DNA from: Halobium salinum
GTDB lineage: Archaea > Halobacteriota > Halobacteria > Halobacteriales > Haloferacaceae
Direction of reading: 5' to 3'
Assembly: GCF_026586625.1 (NCBI RefSeq)
Contig: NZ_JAODIW010000010.1
Location: 520,755 to 584,754 of the forward strand
DNA: 64,000 bases
This document shows positions 1-7,931 of the stretch, one piece after another. Each line of letters starts with the position of its first letter. The stretch's first letter is position 1. The translations under genes and the position numbers were made by a program. The notes under the pieces were generated by a model that saw only the letters and a program-made list of their open reading frames with translations, had not been told where the DNA came from and made no database searches.

Positions 1-555
1 GTACATGTAGTTCCCGTCCTCCGCCGGCTGTTTCTCGAAGCCGATGCCGAAGTTCCCGTTTATCTTCTCCTCCGCCGCGGCGACGCTCTCGGGGCGGAGG
101 AACCGCCAGTCGCCGGCGTCGAGGGAGACGTTCATCTTCTCGGCGTACGCGCGGAACCGCTCGCCGTCGTCGCGCTCGGGGTCGAAGGTGACGGGGAGGA
201 AGCGCACCGCGTCGGCGTACCCCTCGTTGACGGCGTCGGTCTGGACGTTCCGGAGGGCGCCGATGAGGCCCGGACAGACCGTCATGCAGTTCGTGAAGAA
301 GAACGTCACGAACGTCGGTCGGCCGGTGTCCGCGAGGCTCACCGCCTCGCCCGCGAGCGGGTTCTGGAAGCGCACGTCCGGCATCTCCTCACCCCACGTC
401 GGGTACGGGTAGTCGCCGTCGGCGCCGGGACCCGAGGGTTTCCCGAGCGTCGTGTTCGGGTTCCCGCCGAAGGTGCCGACACAGCCCGCGAGGCCGGCGA
501 GGCCGCCCGCCGCGCCCGTCGCGCCGACCGACCGGAGGAAGCGTCGTCGTCTCAT
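1..555 (-). CDS. SCO1/SenC family lipoprotein (partial, C-terminus beyond window)
   Basis: Reads from ATG at 555 down to base 1, so 185 codons are visible and the C-terminus is missing. The N-terminus has RRRRFL followed by an A-G-C lipobox near residue 25, a Tat lipoprotein signal, so the protein should sit on the outer face of the membrane. The thioredoxin-like core carries the SCO copper motif CMTVCP near residue 90, preceded by an FVTFFFTN strand. SCO proteins deliver or reduce copper for the CuA site of cytochrome oxidase. The conserved distal His lies outside the visible part. A TATA-like CTTTCACC lies about 27 bp upstream, suggesting a leaderless gene with its own promoter. Confidence 0.9.
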   Translation of the reverse strand, partial: MRRRRFLRSVGATGAAGGLAGLAGCVGTFGGNPNTTLGKPSGPGADGDYPYPTWGEEMPDVRFQNPLAGEAVSLADTGRPTFVTFFFTNCMTVCPGLIGALRNVQTDAVNEGYADAVRFLPVTFDPERDDGERFRAYAEKMNVSLDAGDWRFLRPESVAAAEEKINGNFGIGFEKQPAEDGNYMY

Positions 556-732
556 TGGCGGTACTTGGCAGTCGTCGGTGAAAGGGGGATTGGTTCGGTT
601 CCCGAACGACGGGGGCCGGTCGTCGCCGGGGGAGCGGGACGCATCGCTGGAGCCGTCGGCTGCGACGGAGAAAACTTCCCCGCGGTCGTGCGGTCGGGAC
701 GCCTGCTCGGCGCTGTCGGGGAGTCCGCCCGG

Positions 733-1383
733 CTACAGTGCGTTCTCGATGGCCTCTTCGATGGGCGGGTAGAACGACTGCGCGCCGGAGAAGTCCACCT
801 GTTCGCCGTCGACGAAGATGGCGGGGGTCCCCTGCACGCCGCGGTTCACGCCGCGCTGGCGGTCCTGCTCCAGCACCGGCCGGTAGGTGTCGTACTGGGC
901 GTCGCCGACGATGGCACAGCGGTCGGCGCCGACCTGCTCTGCGAGGTCGCCGACAAGTTTCATCGTGTACTTGTCCTGATTCTCGAACAGCAGCGTGGAC
1001 ATCTCGAAGAACGCCTCGTCGTCCATCGAATCCTGCACTCCGCGGGCGGCGCTGGCGGCCCCCCACGACCACTTCTCGCTCACCGGGATGGGGAAGTCGT
1101 GGTGCTCGTAGGTCACGTCGCCGGAGGCGACGTAGTTCTCCTCGATTTTCGGGAGCGCCTCGACCGTGAACGTCCGACAGTGCGGACAGGCGTAGTCGGA
1201 CCACACCTTCACCATCACGTCGCCGTCGCCCATCGCCGGGACGGGCAACGAGTTCACCGGGGGCTCTTCCTGCGGGTCGCAGTTCCCGGCACCGCCGCCG
1301 CCGAGAGAACCGAGACAGCCCGCGAGACCGATGGTGGAGGCACCGCCGACCGTCGCGAGGAGACTCCGTCGGGTCGTGTCCAT
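733..1383 (-). CDS. DsbA-like thioredoxin-domain lipoprotein
   Basis: A 216-aa protein with a Tat/lipobox N-terminus (TTRRSLL, then GLAGC with Cys23). The redox motif CPHC is at Cys66-Cys69 after a VKVWSDYA strand, and a TPAIFV segment near the C-terminus fits the cis-Pro loop. This is the DsbA/TlpA-like DSBA fold; the likely role is disulphide exchange on exported proteins, possibly including the neighbouring SCO1 protein. ATG at 1383 was chosen over upstream codons because it gives the lipoprotein signal and lies 25 bp from a TATA box shared with the divergent ferredoxin gene. Confidence 0.9.
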   Translation of the reverse strand: MDTTRRSLLATVGGASTIGLAGCLGSLGGGGAGNCDPQEEPPVNSLPVPAMGDGDVMVKVWSDYACPHCRTFTVEALPKIEENYVASGDVTYEHHDFPIPVSEKWSWGAASAARGVQDSMDDEAFFEMSTLLFENQDKYTMKLVGDLAEQVGADRCAIVGDAQYDTYRPVLEQDRQRGVNRGVQGTPAIFVDGEQVDFSGAQSFYPPIEEAIENAL

Positions 1384-1403
1384 GTCAGGTGGGTAGGCGC
1401 GAC

Positions 1404-1412
1404 CGTATTTAG
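1404..1412. promoter_or_regulatory. Shared divergent TATA element
   Basis: The sequence CGTATTTAG reads as CTAAATACG on the other strand, so it resembles a TATA box in both directions. Its centre is about 25 bp from the ATG at 1383 (minus) and about 28 bp from the ATG at 1436 (plus). Both distances suit leaderless archaeal transcripts. Only one TATA-like element is visible in the 52-bp gap. Confidence 0.5.
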
Positions 1413-1435
1413 GTCCACGGAACGGAGTGTGAACT

Positions 1436-1843
1436 ATGCCAACAGTGACCTTCCGGGGCCGAGACGTAGCGTGTCCCGACGGCGCAGTCCTGCGCGACGC
1501 CCTCCTCGACGCCGGCCTCTCGCCACACAACGGCCGCGCCGCCGCCCTGAACTGCCGGGGGCACGGCACCTGTGGCACCTGTGCCGTCGCGCTCTCGACC
1601 CCCGACGGAGACGACCCCGTCGACGCCGGTGCGGTTGACGACCCGAGCGCTCGGGAGCGCGCCCGACTCTCCTTCCCGCCGCACTCGCCCGAGTCCGGAC
1701 TCCGCCTCTCCTGTCAGGTACGGGTCCGCGGCGACCTCGTCGTCCGGAAGTACGGCGGGTTCTGGGGCCAGGACGTGCCCGAGGGTGGGGCCGACCGCGG
1801 CGCGTCCGAGGACGGAGCGAGGAGCGACGCCGACGGGGACTGA
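1436..1843 (+). CDS. 2Fe-2S ferredoxin-type protein
   Basis: 135 aa with a plant-type [2Fe-2S] cluster loop: Cys40, Cys46 and Cys49 in CRGHGTCGTC, and a fourth Cys in LRLSCQ near residue 94. It is a soluble one-electron carrier; the redox partner cannot be told from the sequence. The acidic C-terminal tail is typical of halophiles. It starts 28 bp from the shared TATA element and is transcribed away from the DsbA-like gene. Confidence 0.88.
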   Translation: MPTVTFRGRDVACPDGAVLRDALLDAGLSPHNGRAAALNCRGHGTCGTCAVALSTPDGDDPVDAGAVDDPSARERARLSFPPHSPESGLRLSCQVRVRGDLVVRKYGGFWGQDVPEGGADRGASEDGARSDADGD

Positions 1844-1893
1844 GCGCACCGCGAACCACCGGCCTTTTATCCGGAGAGAGCGGAGCGGGAGCC

Positions 1894-2106
1894 ATGAGCT
1901 TCGAGAAAGACGACAAGGTCGTCCTCTCCGACAAGCACAGCGAGTACGACGGCGAGACGGGCACCATCACGCAGGTGATGGAGACGATGTTCGGCGACCC
2001 CACGTACACGGTGAGTTTCGAGGACGGCCAGGAGACGGGCATCCCCGAGGACCAACTCGAGGCCGCCGAGGGCGACGCCGACGCGGACGAGAGCGACGAG
2101 GAGTAG
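1894..2106 (+). CDS. Small acidic KOW/SH3-like protein, function unknown
   Basis: 70 aa. The first 50 residues (KDDKVVLSD...YDGETGTI...YTVSFEDG...GIPEDQL) have the spacing of a small KOW/SH3-like beta barrel; the rest is an Asp/Glu tail. No catalytic residues are evident. A TATA-like CTTTTATCC is centred about 27 bp before the ATG. Compact proteins of this kind are common in haloarchaea, but I cannot name a function. Confidence 0.7.
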   Translation: MSFEKDDKVVLSDKHSEYDGETGTITQVMETMFGDPTYTVSFEDGQETGIPEDQLEAAEGDADADESDEE

Positions 2107-2157
2107 CTCCGCCGGCACAACGCAGGGATTTTTCGCCCCCGCGTCGTAGCGCCGAAC

Positions 2158-2625
2158 ATGGCGAGCGTCCCGTTTCACTACATCGACCTGCGGACCTTCT
2201 GTTACGCGACCGAGGACGAGAAGCGCGTCGAGGAGGCCATCCGAGCGTTCCTCCCCGAGGAGTTCGAGGTGGAGCGCTCCACGACCGAGGGGTATCACGG
2301 CGACCGCATCGTCGTCCTCTCGGCGCGCGTCGAGAAGGCCGACGACGTGCGACACGTGCTCGCGCGCCTCTCCGAACTCGACGACATCGACCGGGTGATG
2401 GACGAACTCGACGACCGCGTCGACGACAACTGCTCCTTTTTCCTTCGCCTCGACAAACAGGCCGCCTTCCGGGGGGAGGTGCGCCGCGGCGAGGGGCTCA
2501 CCCTCCGCGCGAAGGTCGAAGCCTACCCCGCGAAGCGTGAAGCCGCGGTCGAGAACGCCCGCGGCGCACTGGAGGACGTCCGAGCGGCCGAACACGGGTC
2601 GGACGAGGGCGAGGCCGGCGCCTGA
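2158..2625 (+). CDS. Exosome-type RNA-binding protein (COG1325-like)
   Basis: 155 aa starting with SVPFHYIDLRTFCYATED, followed by the FFLRLDKQ and LRAKVEAYPAKRE segments typical of the archaeal COG1325 RNA-binding family linked to the exosome. The role is probably in RNA processing or binding in the cytoplasm. The C-terminus is Ala/Glu-rich. A T-rich box (GATTTTTCG) about 29 bp before the ATG suggests its own promoter. Confidence 0.8.
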   Translation: MASVPFHYIDLRTFCYATEDEKRVEEAIRAFLPEEFEVERSTTEGYHGDRIVVLSARVEKADDVRHVLARLSELDDIDRVMDELDDRVDDNCSFFLRLDKQAAFRGEVRRGEGLTLRAKVEAYPAKREAAVENARGALEDVRAAEHGSDEGEAGA

Positions 2626-2651
2626 GTACGACGCCGGCGTGACCCGACGGT

Positions 2652-2683
2652 CGGTCCGTTCGACGGCCGGTCCGTTCGACGGC
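2652..2683. repeat. Two tandem 16-bp repeats upstream of the P19-like gene
   Basis: Two exact head-to-tail copies of CGGTCCGTTCGACGGC, ending about 10 bp before the putative TATA box (CCCTTAGGC, 2694-2702) of the next gene. The position fits an operator or activator site, but simple duplication is equally possible. Confidence 0.5.
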
Positions 2684-2725
2684 CGAACCAGAGCCCTTAG
2701 GCGCCCCACGCGACTAGCCCGAGTG

Positions 2726-3802
2726 ATGAACCGACGGGACCTCCTCCGCGCCGCCGGCGCGGCCGGCGCCGTCTCCCTCGCCGGCTGTGCGGGGCTGTTC
2801 GGAACGACCACGACGAACAGCCGCGAGCCGCCGCTGGTCGAGAACCGCCCGGACGCCGTCTACGTCCCCACCCACCGCGAGGGGATGAAGCCTATCGGGA
2901 TGGCCAGGGCGGGCGACCTGATGGTCGCGACCTCCTACAGCTACGCCCACCGGTTCTGGCCGGTCGAGAACGAGGGCGGCGAGTACGTCGCGAAGCGCCA
3001 GGACGTCGAGCGCGACGACGCCGTCCACCTGATGACGCGGGTCTGGGAGCCGGAGACGGGCGTCGTGATTCCGGACGCGGGCGTCACTGTCGCCCTCGCG
3101 AGGGACGGCGAGTCCGTCTTCGAGGAGGTCGTCTATCCGATGCTCTCCCAGCGGATGGGCGTCCACTACGGCGACAACGCCCCCGTCGGCGGCGACGGGA
3201 CCCACCAGCTGTCGGTCACCGTCGGCGGCCTCGACGACCTCGCGCGCTTCGGCGCGTTCGAGGGGACGTTCGGCTCCGCCGCGACCGCGAACTTCGAGTG
3301 GACGTACAGCGAGGCCGAGCGCAACAAGATTCCCTTCGAGCTTCTCGAGGAGAAACAGGGCACCCGCGGCGCCCTCGACACCATGGAGATGTCGATGGGC
3401 GACGGGATGTCGATGCCGATGGGGTCGGCCCCGACTCCGGACTCCCTCCCGGGTGCGGCCCTCGGCGAGGCGACGGCCGGCGACCTCCGGTTCGTCGGGC
3501 GGGTCGCCGAGGCCGACCGCTTCGGCGACGACCCGTACCTCCTCGTCTCCCCGCGGACGCGCTACCACGCCTACGTGCTCGGCGCGATGGGACTCTCCGC
3601 GACCGTCTCGGACGGGAAGTTCGACGGGACCCTCCAGCCGGGGCTCGACCCGGAGGCCGGCTACCACTACGGGGCGTCGGTCCCGGGCCTCGCCGCGGAC
3701 GACACGGTGGAACTCGGCGTCGACACCCCGCCCGTGGTCGCCCGCCACGAGGGGTACGAGACGGCGTTCTTCGACGTGGGGCCGGTGACGCTGAGCGGCT
3801 GA
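2726..3802 (+). CDS. P19/Tp34-like metal-transport lipoprotein with a Met-rich loop
   Basis: 358 aa. The N-terminus MNRRDLLRAAG...SLAGC is a Tat lipoprotein signal. The middle (residues about 130-205) contains the YPMLSQRMGVHYGDN and FEWTYSEAERNKIPFE segments that recall the iron/copper-binding P19/Tp34 periplasmic family. Residues 220-232 hold six Met in an alternating pattern (MEMSMGDGMSMPM), a soft-metal ligand arrangement that suits Cu(I). The second half (about 255-355) looks like an added beta domain. ATG 2726 is chosen because it yields the signal peptide. It probably binds extracellular iron or copper; no partner FTR1-type permease is adjacent. Confidence 0.75.
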   Translation: MNRRDLLRAAGAAGAVSLAGCAGLFGTTTTNSREPPLVENRPDAVYVPTHREGMKPIGMARAGDLMVATSYSYAHRFWPVENEGGEYVAKRQDVERDDAVHLMTRVWEPETGVVIPDAGVTVALARDGESVFEEVVYPMLSQRMGVHYGDNAPVGGDGTHQLSVTVGGLDDLARFGAFEGTFGSAATANFEWTYSEAERNKIPFELLEEKQGTRGALDTMEMSMGDGMSMPMGSAPTPDSLPGAALGEATAGDLRFVGRVAEADRFGDDPYLLVSPRTRYHAYVLGAMGLSATVSDGKFDGTLQPGLDPEAGYHYGASVPGLAADDTVELGVDTPPVVARHEGYETAFFDVGPVTLSG

Positions 3803-3855
3803 CCGCGGCGCCGACCGCGGACAGACTTTTATCAGCTCGAGCGAACGTACGGCTG

Positions 3856-4029
3856 ATGAGCGACTTCGACGAACTGCGGCTGGTACGGGTGCGCGGCGGA
3901 CGGACGAGTGGTCGGGGTGGACGCTGGGGGCCCACTCTCGACTGGGCCGACGAGAGCGGGGAGAACTACAACGAGGTGGCGTGGTCGTCGGTCGAAGACG
4001 CGGACGAGGCGCTCGTCGACCTGTTGTAA
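3856..4029 (+). CDS. Small hypothetical protein
   Basis: 57 aa starting MSDFDELRLVRVRGG with a W-rich acidic second half (WGPTLDWADESGENYNEVAW). A TATA-like CTTTTATC lies about 28 bp upstream of the ATG, supporting a real leaderless gene. No family is recognised. It could be a small regulatory or structural protein. Confidence 0.55.
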   Translation: MSDFDELRLVRVRGGRTSGRGGRWGPTLDWADESGENYNEVAWSSVEDADEALVDLL

Positions 4030-4062
4030 CGTCCGGCGCCACGGGACCGGCGCGCCGCCCAG

Positions 4063-4887
4063 TCAGCGGCGCCCGAGGAGGCGAGCGAGCCGCGACCCCC
4101 CCGACGAGGTCGTCTCGGGCAGCGTCGTCGCCGTCGGCCGGCCGTCGACCTCGTAGACGGTGTAGGATTCACCCTCGTACTCGTACGAGACCGTCGTCAC
4201 CGGGACGGCGTACCTCTCCGTCTCGCGTTTGAGTTCGTCGTCCGCGGGCTCGCGAGGGACGACTTCGACACGCTGGCCCGTCGCACCGTGGAAGATGCGA
4301 GTGGGTTTCCCGCCGCTGTCGAGGGACTGAGCGGTCTTCCCGGTGAACCGCCGCCGGACGAGCCCGAGCGTGAAGCTCTCCCCGTCACCGCCGCAGGTTC
4401 GACAGGTCCTGTTTCCCGACCCCTCACAGCGACTGCAGACCGCTCCTCTGGTGAGTCGCTTCCCGTTGCAGCCCGGGCACGTGGTGACCTGTCGACCGTG
4501 ACACGCACCGCAGGTCGACAGACGGACCTCGTCGGTCCGGAGAAACGTCGCGAACCCGCCGGCATACCCCTCCGGAATGAAGCGGTCACGCTCGGCCGCC
4601 GCGAACGGCATGAGCTCCCGCCCGACGTTCAACCGCGCCACCTTCTCGCGCGACAGTTCCCGTTCGTGGAGCGTGTCGCTGACGGTCAGCCGACGGTCGA
4701 CGACGCGCTCGACCGTCTCGGTCTCGACGGCCGTGACGACGCTCTCGTCGGTCAACCGGTCGGGAGCGGCGTCGGCGGCGTCGGCGAGCGCCGCGAGGAC
4801 GCACTCCCCGAGCCTCGTGTCGTCGGTCGCCCCGGGCGACTCGCCGATCGCCCTCGTGTCTCTCGGTGGAGCGACGTACATCCTCAC
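4063..4887 (-). CDS. DnaJ-type cysteine-rich zinc-finger protein without J domain
   Basis: 274 aa. Residues about 125-170 hold four CxxC units (CGACHG, CPGCNG, CSRCEGSG, CRTCGGDG), like the double zinc centre of DnaJ, but there is no J domain or HPD motif. The N-terminal third is acidic and alpha-rich, and the C-terminal part looks like beta strands. A role in protein folding or as a zinc scaffold is an inference. The start is GTG 4887 (27 bp from AAATAATC) or ATG 4881, two codons later. It is transcribed away from the MFS gene. Confidence 0.7.
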   Translation of the reverse strand: MRMYVAPPRDTRAIGESPGATDDTRLGECVLAALADAADAAPDRLTDESVVTAVETETVERVVDRRLTVSDTLHERELSREKVARLNVGRELMPFAAAERDRFIPEGYAGGFATFLRTDEVRLSTCGACHGRQVTTCPGCNGKRLTRGAVCSRCEGSGNRTCRTCGGDGESFTLGLVRRRFTGKTAQSLDSGGKPTRIFHGATGQRVEVVPREPADDELKRETERYAVPVTTVSYEYEGESYTVYEVDGRPTATTLPETTSSGGSRLARLLGRR

Positions 4888-4920
4888 CGACTCGAGGAGG
4901 ACCCCACAAGATTATTTCCA

Positions 4921-4949
4921 CCGAGATATCGGTTTTGATAATCTCTCGG
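4921..4949. repeat. Imperfect inverted repeat between divergent genes
   Basis: CCGAGATATC (4921-4930) faces GATAATCTCTCGG (4937-4949): a six-base outer arm and a four-base inner arm with a three-base bulge and a six-base loop. It lies between the zinc-finger gene (minus) and the MFS gene (plus), next to both presumed promoters, so it could be an operator. Confidence 0.4.
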
Positions 4950-4997
4950 CGCGACTCCCTTCGCAACCTGTATTTCCCGCCGGAGCCAACCGCCCGT

Positions 4998-6287
4998 GTG
5001 AACCGGACCCGCCGCGACCGAGCCACGCTCGCCGCCATCGTCTGGGCGGTGCTCGTCTCGCAGGTCCTCCTCTACCCCGGCGTCGAGGACCTCGTCGCCG
5101 TCCTCGGCGCCGGCGCGGACGCCGGCATCGACGCCGGGATGTGGTTCCTCGTCGCCGAGTTCGCGGCGTTCGTCGTCTGTGCCGGCCTCTGGGGCGCCGC
5201 CAGCGACGCGCTCGGCCGGCGCGTCCCGCTCGTCGTCGCCGGCGCACTCGGCGGCGCGGTCGGCTACCTCGCGCTCGTCGGGGTCGCGCTCGCCGACCTC
5301 CCGTTCTGGGTCGCGCTTCTCGTCCGCGTCCTCGGCGGCGCCATGACCATCGGCGCGTTCTCGCTCGGCATCACGATGCTGATGGACCTCACCGGCGGCC
5401 ACGGACGGAACATGGGCGCCGCGGGGCTGGCCATCGGCCTCGGTGCCGCACTGGGTTCCGTCGTCGGCGGCCGACTGACGACGCTCGACCCGCTCGCGCC
5501 GGTCGTCGGTGCCGCCGTGCTCCTGTTCGTCGTCGCGCTCGCGGCCGCGACTGTGCGGGAGGGAGCGGTCGAGTCCGCCGCGTCCGACCCTGCGGACGAC
5601 CCCGTGTCCGAGTCCGTCGACGGCTCCGTCGGCGACGACGCCGCCGAACCCGGGATGGGCGACGTGCTCTCGGGGCTGGGCGACCGACCCGAACTGCTCG
5701 TCCCCTACGCGTTCGGCTTCATCGACCGCCTGACGGCCGGCTTCTTCGCGCTCGTCGGCGTCTACTACTTCCGGGACGTCTTCGGACTGAGCGCGGCGGG
5801 CGCGGGCGGCGTCCTGGCGCTCTTCTTCGTCCCCTTCGCGGTGCTCCAGTACCCGTTCGGGACGCTCTCGGACCGCGTGGGCCGGTTCGCGCCGGTCGTC
5901 GTCGGCTCGGTCCTCTACGGGTTCGCCATCGTCGGCGTCGGAATCGCGCCCTCGCTCGTCCCCGCCGCGGCGATGATGGTCGTCGTCGGCGTGTTCGGCG
6001 CGCTCGTCGCCCCGGCGACGATGGCGCTCGTCACCGACGTGGCCGCACCCGAGGAGCGCGGCGCCGCGATGGGCGGGTTCAACGTCTTCGGCAGTCTGGG
6101 CTTCCTGACGGGCTTTCTCGTCGGCGGCACCGCCGCGAGCACGCTCGGGTACCTCGAGGCGTTCCTCGTCGTCGGCGCGATGGAAGTCGGCATCGCCCTC
6201 CTCGCGCTCAGAGCCGTCCGTCGGCTCGCCCCCGGCGGAATCGCACGTACCTCGGAGACCGCGGCGGAACCGACGGAGGGCTCCTGA
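4998..6287 (+). CDS. MFS transporter
   Basis: 429 aa with about 12 hydrophobic segments in two halves separated by a central acidic loop (residues about 195-225). GRRVPLVVAG after TM2 and its counterpart SDRVGRFAP in the second half match the MFS loop 2-3 motif (G-x3-D-R/K-x-G-R-R/K). It is a drug- or metabolite-type secondary carrier; substrate unknown. GTG 4998 is preferred over the GTG at 4866 because the extra residues are not membrane-like and a TATA box (TGTATTTCC, 4969-4977) lies 25 bp before 4998. Confidence 0.85.
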   Translation: MNRTRRDRATLAAIVWAVLVSQVLLYPGVEDLVAVLGAGADAGIDAGMWFLVAEFAAFVVCAGLWGAASDALGRRVPLVVAGALGGAVGYLALVGVALADLPFWVALLVRVLGGAMTIGAFSLGITMLMDLTGGHGRNMGAAGLAIGLGAALGSVVGGRLTTLDPLAPVVGAAVLLFVVALAAATVREGAVESAASDPADDPVSESVDGSVGDDAAEPGMGDVLSGLGDRPELLVPYAFGFIDRLTAGFFALVGVYYFRDVFGLSAAGAGGVLALFFVPFAVLQYPFGTLSDRVGRFAPVVVGSVLYGFAIVGVGIAPSLVPAAAMMVVVGVFGALVAPATMALVTDVAAPEERGAAMGGFNVFGSLGFLTGFLVGGTAASTLGYLEAFLVVGAMEVGIALLALRAVRRLAPGGIARTSETAAEPTEGS

Positions 6288-6399
6288 CGGGGCGGCGTCA
6301 CCCGATGCCGCCCGACGCCGCTCGGCCCCGGCCGACCCGCTCGAACGTGTCGTGCGCCGGTCACTCCTGTGGTCGTGGCCGTGCCAACCCGCGACACGG

Positions 6400-6410
6400 A
6401 TTTATATACT
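6400..6410 (+). promoter_or_regulatory. TATA box upstream of the HtrA-like gene
   Basis: GATTTATATAC is the clearest TATA element in the first 10 kb. It lies about 70 bp before the ATG at 6474, so unlike many neighbours this gene would carry a 5' leader of roughly 40-45 nt. Confidence 0.5.
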
Positions 6411-6473
6411 CGACGCTTACCCGAGGTTAGTGCGGTCGTCCCGGTGGGGCCACCGGTCGGCCGCCCACATCGC

Positions 6474-7595
6474 ATGAGATCAGACATCGACTACGAACGC
6501 CTGTACGAGGACGTCATCCCCTCGGTCGTCTCGCTGTACGTCGGCCGCGAGGCGCCGGGGACGGGGTCCGGGTCGGGGTTCGTCTACGACGACGGACACG
6601 TCGTCACCAACGCACACGTCGTCGGGCGCTCGCTCGACGTAGAACTCCGGTTCAGCGACGGCTCGTGGCGCACCGGCGAGGTCGTCGGCACCGACCACTA
6701 CACCGACCTCGCGGTCGTCGCGGTCGAAGACCTCCCCAACTTCGCGAAGCCGCTCCCGGTCGCCGAGTCCAACCCGCACCCGGGCCGCCCGGTCGCCGCG
6801 CTCGGCAACCCCCTCGGACTCGACGGCTCCATCACCGCCGGCATCGTCAGCGGCGCGAACCGGTCGATGGGGACGCCGGGCGGCTTCGCCATCCCGGACG
6901 TCGTCCAGACGGACGCGCCCATCAACCCCGGCAACAGCGGCGGGCCGCTCGTGGCGGTCGTGAACGGCGCCGACAGCGGGGGCCACGCCCCCGACCACCC
7001 CCGCTACGAGGTCGTCGGCGTCAACCGCGCCAAGCAAGGGGACAACATCGGCTTCGCGGTGTCGCCCGAAATCGTCAACCGAGTGGTTCCCGACCTGCTC
7101 GACGGCGGCCGGTTCCGACACTCCTACCTCCGCACGCGCACGCTCGACGTGACCCCCTCGGTCGCCGAGGCCAACGAACTCGACGAGCCGCGGGGGGTGC
7201 TCGTCGTCGACGTGAACGTCGGCCCGACGACGGGCGACTCGCTCCGGGGTTCCGACTACACCCGGACGGTCGGCGGTCGGGAGATTCCCGTCGGCGGCGA
7301 CGTCATCGTCGGGATGAACGGTACCGAACTCCGCTCCCACGAGGAACTGATGCGCTACCTCATCACCCGCACTCGGCCGGGTGAGCCGGTCGAACTCGAC
7401 GTCGTCCGCGACGGCGCCGAGGTCCGACTCTCCATCGTCCTCGACGAGCGGCCGGACCCGGAGAGTCGGTTCCGCGGCCGGAGCGGTCGCGGTGGTCGGC
7501 AACGTCGGGGGCCTGGCCGCGGCGGACGAGGTCGGGGAGACGACGACACCGGTCCCGATGGGGACGACGGCGGGAGTCGCATCCCCATCCGCTGA
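6474..7595 (+). CDS. HtrA/Deg-type serine protease with PDZ domain
   Basis: 373 aa. The trypsin-fold triad is visible: His48 in TNAHVVG, Asp78 in YTDLAVV and Ser155 in PGNSGGPL. A PDZ domain follows at about residues 225-325 (VGPTTGDSL...VIVGMNGTEL). The last 45 residues are Arg/Gly-rich (RGRSGRGGRQRRGPGRGG). There is no signal peptide or membrane anchor from ATG 6474, unusual for HtrA, which mostly acts outside the cytoplasm. The likely role is protein quality control. Confidence 0.9.
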   Translation: MRSDIDYERLYEDVIPSVVSLYVGREAPGTGSGSGFVYDDGHVVTNAHVVGRSLDVELRFSDGSWRTGEVVGTDHYTDLAVVAVEDLPNFAKPLPVAESNPHPGRPVAALGNPLGLDGSITAGIVSGANRSMGTPGGFAIPDVVQTDAPINPGNSGGPLVAVVNGADSGGHAPDHPRYEVVGVNRAKQGDNIGFAVSPEIVNRVVPDLLDGGRFRHSYLRTRTLDVTPSVAEANELDEPRGVLVVDVNVGPTTGDSLRGSDYTRTVGGREIPVGGDVIVGMNGTELRSHEELMRYLITRTRPGEPVELDVVRDGAEVRLSIVLDERPDPESRFRGRSGRGGRQRRGPGRGGRGRGDDDTGPDGDDGGSRIPIR

Positions 7596-7668
7596 CGGCC
7601 GACCTTCCTTCCGTTCTCCCGACCGCCCGACACGAGCCTTTTTGACCGAAGACGGGACCACCGGAGCT

Positions 7669-7887
7669 ATGCTCACCAGCGCACTCGGTTCGGTCTCCGT
7701 CTCGATGCTCGTTCCACTCGCCGCGTTCGTCCTCGTCGCCGCTCTCACGCGGGCCTGTGACCGTGTGCGATTCGTTCGGGACTCACCCTCCAGTGGCGGC
7801 ACCACCGACGTCGACGGCGCTGACGACACCGACAGCGGCGTTAGCGTCCTCGTCAGGCGTGCCCGGAATCGGCTCCGATTCGGGTGA
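7669..7887 (+). CDS. Small single-span membrane protein
   Basis: 72 aa: one hydrophobic segment at about residues 8-28 (VSMLVPLAAFVLVAALT), then an acidic Ser/Asp linker and a basic end (VRRARNRLRF). A T-rich box (CCTTTTTG) lies about 30 bp before the ATG. No family is recognised. It is convergent with the ABC permease gene. Confidence 0.5.
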   Translation: MLTSALGSVSVSMLVPLAAFVLVAALTRACDRVRFVRDSPSSGGTTDVDGADDTDSGVSVLVRRARNRLRFG

Positions 7888-7931
7888 CCGACGAGAACGT
7901 GGGAGGAGCGACGTTTCGGACTCCCTCGAGT

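Noticed and set aside
1411-1418. TTTAGGTC at the ferredoxin gene as an iron box
   Set aside because: Only half of the palindrome is present; no matching right arm.
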